Shown: positions 17,092 through 22,399 of the stretch, piece after piece
Position numbering within the stretch: position 1 is the stretch's first letter
Layout: every line of letters starts with the position of its first letter
NCBI GenBank assembly: GCA_017410375.1
Contig: JAFQQW010000069.1
Span: 1-64,000 of the forward strand
Length of the DNA stretch: 64,000 bases
From: Clostridia bacterium
GTDB taxonomy: Bacteria; Bacillota; Clostridia; RGIG6154
Direction: 5' to 3'
Program-made: the position numbers and the translations under genes
The notes under the pieces: model-generated
What the model saw: only the letters and a program-made list of their open reading frames with translations
Told to the model about the DNA's origin: nothing
Databases searched by the model: none

Positions 17092-17120
17092 TTGCAAAAC
17101 CTTATTCAACATGATATAAT
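17092..17120 (+). promoter_or_regulatory. Promoter of the DUF2513 gene
   Basis: TTGCAA (17092-17097), 17-bp spacer, TATAAT (17115-17120). Transcription would start near 17127, just ahead of a TGAGGTGA ribosome site and the ATG at 17139. Confidence 0.7.
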
Positions 17121-17138
17121 TGTTTTGAGGTGATATAA

Positions 17139-17471
17139 ATGGAATTGAATCATAATTGTATACGCGATATTTTGGTAAAAGTGCAAAAAGAAACAGATGT
17201 TATTTTTGACGAAACAACATTTCAAAATTACGAACCAGATGAGGTGCAATATCATATAAGGTACTGTGACAAGCTCGGCTGTTTTAACAAAACAGAAGCT
17301 TGGATAGATAACTCGTACAACATTGTAGATTTGTCGCCCTATGGCCATGCAATTTTACAACATATAAAAGACGATACTGTTTTCAAAAAAATCAAAACTT
17401 TCTTGGTTGAAAAAGGTTTGCCTTTTGCGTTAGATACTATTATAGAAGCATTAAAGCAATTACACATTTAA
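17139..17471 (+). CDS. DUF2513 family prophage protein
   Basis: A 110-residue protein that begins MELNHNCIRDILVKVQ, the standard opening of DUF2513, and contains the HIRYCDKLG and DLSPYGHA segments. The family is frequent next to phage repressors, sometimes called self-protective colicin-like, but its function is not established. It has its own promoter and runs opposite to the surrounding early genes, ending head-to-head with the small gene at 17460. Confidence 0.8.
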   Translation: MELNHNCIRDILVKVQKETDVIFDETTFQNYEPDEVQYHIRYCDKLGCFNKTEAWIDNSYNIVDLSPYGHAILQHIKDDTVFKKIKTFLVEKGLPFALDTIIEALKQLHI

Positions 17472-17627
17472 GACTTTATAATTTCTGTCAATTGAAATGT
17501 GTAAAATCAGTTCGCATGTTTCAGGTTCTTCGACAATAGCCATTTTTTTTATCATAGGAATTTCGATGCCGTTTAATAAAACGCTCGTCGATTTTCCTTT
17601 TTTTATTATTTCTAATTTATTTAACAC
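17460..17627 (-). CDS. Small prophage protein convergent with the DUF2513 gene
   Basis: A 55-residue reading frame from GTG at 17627 to TAA at 17460, with a purine-rich GGGGGATAGAG ribosome region. It reads like a small beta protein (VLLNGIEIPMIKKMAIVE) of a type common in Clostridiales prophages. It overlaps the end of the DUF2513 gene by 12 bases in the opposite direction. It fills the otherwise empty interval to the next minus-strand gene. Confidence 0.6.
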   Translation of the reverse strand: MLNKLEIIKKGKSTSVLLNGIEIPMIKKMAIVEEPETCELILHISIDRNYKVLNV

Positions 17628-17671
17628 CTCTATCCCCCTTTCTTTTCTAATTAGCTTTCTGATTTAACCTA

Positions 17672-17878
17672 TTAAGTTAATTTTTTTACAAAAAAAATCT
17701 TGTCTGGTTGTTTTAACCTCAGCACACGAATAATTCTTTCTGCTTCATCTGTTGTAAATTTTCCGTTTTTCATTCTTCTTGAAAACGTCGGCTTAGACAT
17801 GCCAATAGCTTCAGCAAATGAGGAATTATTGTAGCCGTTATCAAAGATTTTCCGTTTTAATTTTTTTAAATCCGTCAT
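17672..17878 (-). CDS. Small XRE-type regulator, first gene of the early operon
   Basis: A 68-residue protein from ATG at 17878 (GGAGGTGA eight bases upstream; an ATG at 17887 is too close). The helix-turn-helix NNSSFAEAIGMSKPTFSRRMKNG is typical of Cro/Cox-like early regulators. It is transcribed away from the LexA-like repressor gene across the operator region and probably counteracts it. Confidence 0.75.
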   Translation of the reverse strand: MTDLKKLKRKIFDNGYNNSSFAEAIGMSKPTFSRRMKNGKFTTDEAERIIRVLRLKQPDKIFFVKKLT

Positions 17879-17896
17879 CACATTCACCTCCGTCCT

Positions 17897-18009
17897 TTAA
17901 CTTGTTGAGTTAATTATAACACTGCGTTTTTAACTTGTCAAGTCAATTTTGAAAAATTTTTTTATTTTTGAAAAAATGTGTTGACTTTTTTAACTTCATG
18001 TGTTATTTT
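17897..18009. promoter_or_regulatory. Lysis-lysogeny switch: divergent promoters and operators
   Basis: On the minus strand a perfect consensus promoter is present: TTGACA (17936-17941), 17 bp, TATAAT (17913-17918). It is overlapped by two near-palindromes of the form TTAACTTG-n-AAGTtAA at 17897-17913 and 17930-17946. On the plus strand TTGACT (17981-17986), 17 bp, TATTTT (18004-18009) would drive the repressor gene; a weaker site TTAACTTCATGTGTTA (17990-18005) lies inside it. The layout fits repression of the early operon by the LexA-like protein together with control of its own gene. Confidence 0.8.
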
Positions 18010-18031
18010 ATATATGTGAGGTGACAAAAAA

Positions 18032-18700
18032 ATGACTTTAGGAGATAAAATCAGACATCTTCGTGAAAATAGAAATATGACACAAACGGATGTCGCAAAG
18101 CGTGTAGGCATTGCAACACAAACTATATTTAAATATGAGAAGGGTATGGTAACGAATATTCCTTTGGAAAATATTGAAAAACTGGCTGATATTTTCGAAG
18201 TATCTCCTTCCTATTTAATGGGCTGGGAAGAAAAAGACGAAACTACCTTCAATATCGAAGACAGACTTCTTCCTCCCACTATCACCGAAGACACCGTCAC
18301 CTTCCCTATCCTTGGCGAAATTGCTGCAGGCTACGACATGATAGCCGTAGAGGACTGGTCCGGTGAAACCATAGAAATTCCTCGCTACTATTTAAAAGGA
18401 AGACCCATGGAGGATTATTTCGTCCTTCGCGTGCATGGAGACAGTATGTATCCGCAGTACCAGGACGGAGACATCGTGCTTATTTTAAAGCAAACCACCC
18501 TAAATCGATCGGGCGAAATCGGTGCCGTTATATACGAAGATGACACCGCAACACTTAAAAAGGTAGAATATGTCCCGGGGGAGGATTGGATGGAAATGAT
18601 TCCGCTGAATCCTGAATTCAAACCCAAACGAATCGAAGGCGAAGCTTTAGAGCATTGCCGTATACTTGGTATCCCGAAATTGCTTATTCGAGAAATTTAA
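18032..18700 (+). CDS. LexA-like (CI-type) prophage repressor
   Basis: A 222-residue protein with an N-terminal XRE helix-turn-helix (about residues 6-62) and a C-terminal S24 peptidase domain. The self-cleavage site is Ala99-Gly100, the nucleophile Ser138 lies in HGDSMYP and the general base is Lys176 in TLKKV. All residues needed for RecA-stimulated autocleavage are present, so the prophage should respond to DNA damage. A GAGGTGA site precedes the ATG. It maintains lysogeny through the operators just upstream. Confidence 0.92.
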   Translation: MTLGDKIRHLRENRNMTQTDVAKRVGIATQTIFKYEKGMVTNIPLENIEKLADIFEVSPSYLMGWEEKDETTFNIEDRLLPPTITEDTVTFPILGEIAAGYDMIAVEDWSGETIEIPRYYLKGRPMEDYFVLRVHGDSMYPQYQDGDIVLILKQTTLNRSGEIGAVIYEDDTATLKKVEYVPGEDWMEMIPLNPEFKPKRIEGEALEHCRILGIPKLLIREI

Positions 18701-18711
18701 AGATAAAAATA

Positions 18712-18759
18712 TTGACAAACCGATTTTTATATCATATAATGTAACTAAAGATTAGTTAC
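18712..18759 (+). promoter_or_regulatory. Perfect consensus promoter with palindromic operator for hicA-hicB-secB
   Basis: TTGACA (18712-18717), 17-bp spacer, TATAAT (18735-18740), then at once a perfect 8-bp inverted repeat GTAACTAA-AGA-TTAGTTAC (18741-18759) covering the expected start point. The ribbon-helix-helix part of HicB is the likely ligand, giving autoregulation of the cassette. Confidence 0.85.
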
Positions 18760-18774
18760 AAAAAAGGACGTGAA

Positions 18775-19044
18775 TTGTTTTTGCCAAAGAAAGAAAAACT
18801 AATCGAAAAACTATGTAGAAAACCGATGCCTTCCAATTTCACTATAATGGAGTTAGATAACCTTATGCGATATTGTGATTGCGAAAAGCATCAGGGTGGA
18901 CGAGGTTCAAGCATAATATATTATCACAAACCAACAGGAAGAATTTTACAATTTGACGGACCTCACCCCGGGAAAGAACTATATAAACATCACGTAAAAG
19001 CTACTATTAATTTCTTAGAATCAATAGATATAATAAAAAAATAA
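18775..19044 (+). CDS. hicA: HicA-type toxin (mRNA interferase family)
   Basis: An 89-residue protein from a TTG start (TTG at 18775 or 18781) with GGACGTGA just upstream. It shows the HicA pattern GGRGSS-IIYYH-PTGRILQFDGPHPGKEL. In many HicA proteins the site after GS is a catalytic His (GSH); here it is Ser, while His50 and His63 remain, so activity is uncertain although several Firmicute members also vary here. HicA is a small double-stranded-RNA-binding-fold ribonuclease that stops translation. It is the first gene of a cassette with an antitoxin and a chaperone. Confidence 0.82.
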   Translation: MFLPKKEKLIEKLCRKPMPSNFTIMELDNLMRYCDCEKHQGGRGSSIIYYHKPTGRILQFDGPHPGKELYKHHVKATINFLESIDIIKK

Positions 19045-19057
19045 AGGAGTGAATTGC

Positions 19058-19531
19058 ATGAGCAAAATGTTGGAATATAAAGGTTATCACGCAACAGTTG
19101 AATACGATTACGATGATAAAATCCTTGTAGGTAAAGTTTACGGTCTTTCTGACTCATTAAACTTTCACGGTTCTTCAGATGATATAGAAAATATGTTTCA
19201 TCAAACCGTAGATAATTATTTAGACTTTTGCGAAAGCATCGGAAAAACACCGGAAAAAGAATACAGCGGTGTTTTCAACGTAAGAACATCTTCCGACTTA
19301 CACAAACGTTTGTCAGAATTTGCCCTTAAAAACGATATGACGATAAACGCTGTAGTAAACGATGCATTGGAAATTCATTTGCAAGAAAAAAGCGAAAAAC
19401 ATAGTACTATCCCTTATACAATACTACCTATGTTATTTGACACTAGCAAATATCAAAAAAACAACACATCAATTCAGACGAAAGGAAGCTTTAGCTATGA
19501 TAGCAACTTTAAAACAATATGCCATCAATAA
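19058..19531 (+). CDS. hicB: HicB antitoxin with extra C-terminal tail
   Basis: A 157-residue protein from ATG at 19058 (AAAGGAGTGA site). Residues 4-70 are the HicB partial RNase H-like fold (YKGYHATVEYDYDDK, DNYLDFC). Residues 72-108 are a ribbon-helix-helix DNA-binding domain (GVFNVRTSSDLHKRLSEF). About 48 further residues follow, with a hydrophobic patch IPYTILPMLF. Ordinary HicB ends near residue 110. In toxin-antitoxin-chaperone systems such a tail (the chaperone addiction region) makes the antitoxin depend on a SecB-like chaperone, and just such a gene overlaps this one by 35 bases. Confidence 0.85.
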   Translation: MSKMLEYKGYHATVEYDYDDKILVGKVYGLSDSLNFHGSSDDIENMFHQTVDNYLDFCESIGKTPEKEYSGVFNVRTSSDLHKRLSEFALKNDMTINAVVNDALEIHLQEKSEKHSTIPYTILPMLFDTSKYQKNNTSIQTKGSFSYDSNFKTICHQ

Positions 19532-19874
19532 AAATTTCATAGAAATAAAACCTGCCGACAATGGAAGTGCCAAGCTGAGCGTAGAAGTTAATACAAAAAT
19601 AAACCCACCAAAGTCTAAAGAGGATAACAAAACTGCGCATTTCAAGCTTGATGTAAACATCAGAAGCATAGAAAACGAAATGATTGCAATCTCACTTGAA
19701 ATGAATTGCTTGTTTGAATTTGACGCACCACCAAAAGAATACAACGATAAAGTGTCCCAGGAATGTGCATCTGTTGCATTGCCGGAGCTTTCAGCAGTTC
19801 TCGACGGCACACTTCAACTTATGAAGTACCCTCCAATTGAACTGTGGAAAAACTTAGAGCCTCAAAATCAATAA
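19497..19874 (+). CDS. SecB-like chaperone of a toxin-antitoxin-chaperone cassette
   Basis: A 125-residue protein from ATG at 19497, with an AAAGGAA site, starting inside the hicB coding sequence in another frame. The pattern is SecB-like: paired beta strands (KLSVEVNTKI; HFKLDVNIR; IAISLEMNCLFEF), then a long helix with ALPELSAVLDGTLQLM and the family-typical end YPPIEL, which corresponds to GGFPPL in SecB. Firmicutes generally lack an export SecB, and the position behind HicB argues for antitoxin control instead of export. The call rests on fold-level pattern reading, so an unrelated protein of similar shape cannot be excluded. Confidence 0.62.
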   Translation: MIATLKQYAINKNFIEIKPADNGSAKLSVEVNTKINPPKSKEDNKTAHFKLDVNIRSIENEMIAISLEMNCLFEFDAPPKEYNDKVSQECASVALPELSAVLDGTLQLMKYPPIELWKNLEPQNQ

Positions 19875-19936
19875 TATATGTTCATAGCAGTAACCCTCCC
19901 ACTATCCGGGAATCGGCGAGCCTTTGAGCTTTTTGT

Positions 19937-19975
19937 TAAAAAAAACAACCCCCGGTACTGCAATACCGAGGATTG
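19937..19975 (-). terminator. Hairpin with U-run on the minus strand
   Basis: An imperfect stem (CGGTA/TACCG core at 953-957 and 964-968 of the 19.9-kb block) is preceded on the plus strand by eight A, so it acts as a terminator only for minus-strand transcription. No minus-strand gene lies to its right before the attachment site. It may stop read-through from the host side into the cassette. Confidence 0.5.
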
Positions 19976-19982
19976 TAATAAA

Positions 19983-20040
19983 TAGAGTGCATATAGATAT
20001 ACACACTAATACCAACAAAAGTATATCACATTGCACTCTA
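19983..20040 (+). promoter_or_regulatory. Long hairpin before the integrase gene
   Basis: Perfect 9-bp arms TAGAGTGCA (19983-19991) and TGCACTCTA (20032-20040) enclose a second pair GATATAC/GTATATC (19996-20002, 20021-20027). The structure ends 39 bases before the integrase ATG. It could limit integrase expression or be a binding site for Xis or integrase arms. Confidence 0.55.
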
Positions 20041-20078
20041 CTTTGTCAACCCAAATTTATGCAAAGGAGTGCTGTATT

Positions 20079-21134
20079 ATGAAAAGAAGAGCAGACGGCA
20101 GATGGAAAAAAGCTGTAACCATTAACGGCAAACGCAAAACCTTCTACTCCACCGCAAAAACCGAAAAGCAAGCCGAACGGGACCTCTTGCAGCAGATTAT
20201 GAATTTTAACGAAGCAGAGGAACGCGGCGCGCTGTTTGTAGAGGTTGCAGACAAATGGGAACGGGACCACCTTCCCAAACTTGCCCACAGTACGGCTGAA
20301 GGCTACAAGTCTCTGATTGCGTTTGCAATGAAATATTTTGAATACGCTTACATAAAAGATATAAGACCAATTCACATAAAGCAATTCATGCAGAAGAAAA
20401 TCAACCAAGGCTATTCCGCAAAACGTGTAGAACACCAAATGTCTGTTCTTGGCATGATTTTAAAATATGCTTGTATCGAAGGCTACATCACAGATAACCC
20501 TGCACAATATATAACCGTTCCGAAAGGACTTCCAAAAAAGCCAAGAACCATTCCGAACAAGCAGGAGATGGAAACAGTTAAAATCAGCACAGATGCACCA
20601 TTCGGTCTAATCGCATATACCCTTTTACATCTTGGTTTACGCAAAGGCGAACTCCTTGCTTTAGAAGCCACAGACATCGACCGAAAAAACAATCGTGTCC
20701 ATATAAACAAATCTGTATACTTCAAAGGCAACGCACCATATATCAAACGTCCAAAAACGCCCGCAGGAGAACGAACAGTTATTCTCCCTGAGTGTTTAAA
20801 GGAAGTTTTACCAAAACAGCATATCGGGTTGATTTTCCGCGGCAAAAACGGGCTCATGACACACTCAGAGTTCCAAAGCGGATGGAAAAGCTACCAAAAG
20901 TCAACCGGATTGAATATAACACCGCATCAGCTCCGTCATGCGTACGCAAGCTATATCTTGCACGATTCTAAAATCGACGTAAAGACAGCCCAGTACCTGA
21001 TGGGACACGCGGACATCTCCACCACTCAAAACATCTATACCCAAATCACAGAACAAGCATTGAGTGATGCAAGCCAACTGATTAGCGCACACCTTGAAGG
21101 TCAAAATGGTGTCAGCACCGCTACAGCCGACTAA
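20079..21134 (+). CDS. int: Phage tyrosine integrase
   Basis: A 351-residue tyrosine recombinase from ATG at 20079 with AAAGGAG upstream. The arm-binding N-terminus begins MKRRADGRWKK; a core-binding SAM-like domain spans about residues 55-145. The catalytic part shows the first Arg in HLGLRKGELLALE, the HxxR box in HQLRHAYASY, a further His in LMGHADISTT and the Tyr in QNIYTQI. All active-site residues are present. It ends 19 bases before a tRNA 3'-end fragment, as expected for integration at a tRNA gene. Confidence 0.95.
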   Translation: MKRRADGRWKKAVTINGKRKTFYSTAKTEKQAERDLLQQIMNFNEAEERGALFVEVADKWERDHLPKLAHSTAEGYKSLIAFAMKYFEYAYIKDIRPIHIKQFMQKKINQGYSAKRVEHQMSVLGMILKYACIEGYITDNPAQYITVPKGLPKKPRTIPNKQEMETVKISTDAPFGLIAYTLLHLGLRKGELLALEATDIDRKNNRVHINKSVYFKGNAPYIKRPKTPAGERTVILPECLKEVLPKQHIGLIFRGKNGLMTHSEFQSGWKSYQKSTGLNITPHQLRHAYASYILHDSKIDVKTAQYLMGHADISTTQNIYTQITEQALSDASQLISAHLEGQNGVSTATAD

Positions 21135-21153
21135 TATAGCCAAAGCTATAGTG

Positions 21154-21176
21154 TTCGACTCCCCGGTGGTTCACCA
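21154..21176 (+). other. Right attachment site: tRNA 3'-end fragment
   Basis: The 23 bases have exact tRNA 3' geometry: T-loop TTCGACT, five bases of T-stem (CCCCG), seven of acceptor stem (GTGGTTC), discriminator A and CCA. The sequence to the left does not pair with the T-stem, so no full tRNA is present. This is what a host tRNA leaves at attR. The complete tRNA should lie at the left end, outside the window. Confidence 0.78.
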
Positions 21177-21181
21177 AAAAG

Positions 21182-21206
21182 AAGACACCTGTTAAGGTGT
21201 CTTTTC
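21182..21206 (+). terminator. Terminator following the tRNA remnant
   Basis: Hairpin AAGACACC / GGTGTCTT with a T-rich tail, placed six bases after the CCA of the tRNA fragment. It is probably the original terminator of the host tRNA gene. Confidence 0.75.
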
Positions 21207-21222
21207 TTTTTGGTGAATTTTG

Positions 21223-21620
21223 TTCGAAGTCGAACCCCGGACGAGGGGCGCGAGCCCGAAGCGCTGCCGGTGGCAGATGAAGCGAGGCGCTCGCGGCGCA
21301 GCAACCAAAATTGCGCCCGATGAGGGCAAGCAATTTTGTGCGTTGCAAGAGGGCTTTGTTCGCTCAATCCAATATGAGGGCTACTCCGAAACACCTGTTA
21401 AGGTGTCTTTTTTGTTTGGTGATTATTCGAAGTCGAACCCCGGACGAGGGGCGCGAGCCCGAAGCGCTACCGGTGGCAGATGAAGCAAGGTGCTCGCGGC
21501 GCAGCAACCAAAATTGCGCCCGATGAGGGCAAGCAATTTTGTGCGTTGCAAGAGGGCTTTGTTCGCTCAATCCAATATGAGGGCTACTCCGGAACACCTT
21601 TTAAGGCGTCTTTTCTTTTT
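21223..21620. repeat. Two tandem copies of a 203-bp GC-rich repeat
   Basis: Unit 1 spans 21223-21425 and unit 2 runs from 21426 to about 21620; they differ at only a few positions. Each unit begins TTCGAAGTCGAACCCCGG, contains several short inverted repeats (such as AAAATTGC/GCAATTTT) and ends in a copy of the ACACCT-AAGGTGT hairpin that also follows the tRNA remnant. The GC content is clearly above that of the flanks. No convincing gene is present in 21135-21661. Confidence 0.85.
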
Positions 21621-21625
21621 AGCAC

Positions 21626-21658
21626 AAAAACCACCTTACCGTCACAGTAAGGTGGTTT
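21626..21658 (-). terminator. Terminator of the mutS2 transcript
   Basis: Hairpin AACCACCTTAC / GTAAGGTGGTT with the loop CGTCACA, with A-run and T-run flanks. It follows the stop of the minus-strand gene at 21662. It is almost identical to the hairpin at 876-909 within the prophage. Confidence 0.8.
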
Positions 21659-21661
21659 ATC

Positions 21662-21904
21662 TTAAGAATGATACAATATATCCATTTCCGGTAATGCCTC
21701 CATAATCGGAACACCCTCGATTTTACATTTTTTTAAGAATGTTTTACAATCTTGAAAAATCTCATCACTTGAGGAATTTTGTTTTCCAATCACAATCCCA
21801 TCCGGTGTCCATGCCAAAACTGTGTACATTTCTCCACGAAAAGAAAATTCAATATCCGCGCCCTCGTCTATTAAGTTAATCAATTCGTTCTTTTCAATAA
21901 TCAT
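21662..21904 (-). CDS. Small host protein, unknown
   Basis: An 80-residue acidic protein with a GGAGTGA site before the ATG. The N-terminal half looks like a small beta domain (ADIEFSFRGEMYTVLAW), the C-terminal half helical with two Cys. It is the last gene before a terminator, downstream of a membrane protein and mutS2. No family is recognised. Confidence 0.6.
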   Translation of the reverse strand: MIIEKNELINLIDEGADIEFSFRGEMYTVLAWTPDGIVIGKQNSSSDEIFQDCKTFLKKCKIEGVPIMEALPEMDILYHS

Positions 21905-21977
21905 AGCAGGTCACTCCAATCTGAATTCTGTTTCCGAAAAATAGTCGGCAGAGCCTCTCCGCTTCGGTCAATGGATT

Positions 21978-22373
21978 TTATTTTCTTCTCTGAATGAAAT
22001 AAATCAGCAATTCCAATATCAAAAACACGGGAATAAGCCACACTATTGTGTCGAGCACGTCGGTCATACCGAACCAGGAACAAACCAAATATGCTACGCA
22101 AAAGCCGATACCTAAGACGCGAATGATATAAACAAAGATGTTTTTATTCATCTTTTTTTCCTCGTTTTCGCGTTTTGCAAGATCTTGTTCCAATTCCAGT
22201 AGCTTGCAATTTCGCAGCAGCGCTGCAAAACGGTTCACCACCACCACAATACCAACTATATATCCTGTATCAAACGTCTCTTTGAAAGCAGCAAGTACAA
22301 TCAAGCCTACCCCAATCAGCATCCAGAGTACATTTACAAGGATTCTGTATTTAATCTTGTTTTTGAAGGTCAT
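21978..22373 (-). CDS. Host membrane protein with four helices, unknown
   Basis: A 131-residue protein with hydrophobic segments at about residues 8-28, 34-47, 80-100 and 106-126, and a charged cytoplasmic loop (about 50-75). A GGAGCACG site precedes the ATG. It lies 27 bases after mutS2 in the same direction, so it is probably cotranscribed. No family is recognised. Confidence 0.65.
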   Translation of the reverse strand: MTFKNKIKYRILVNVLWMLIGVGLIVLAAFKETFDTGYIVGIVVVVNRFAALLRNCKLLELEQDLAKRENEEKKMNKNIFVYIIRVLGIGFCVAYLVCSWFGMTDVLDTIVWLIPVFLILELLIYFIQRRK

Positions 22374-22399
22374 TTTTTTCGTGCTCCATTCATTTCTTC

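Noticed and set aside
19049-19057. GTG at 19049 as the hicB start
   Set aside because: It overlaps the AAAGGAGTGA ribosome site itself; ATG at 19058 has proper spacing and gives the usual HicB opening.
21121-21597. Minus-strand reading frames of 75-82 residues across the 203-bp repeats
   Set aside because: They read through tandem repeats and the tRNA remnant ('GEPPGSRTL' is again a tRNA shadow), have no ribosome sites and repeat each other.
21901-22101. 66-residue minus-strand frame touching the gene at 21662
   Set aside because: It overlaps the four-helix membrane protein in another frame, has Arg/Ser-rich shadow composition and no ribosome site.
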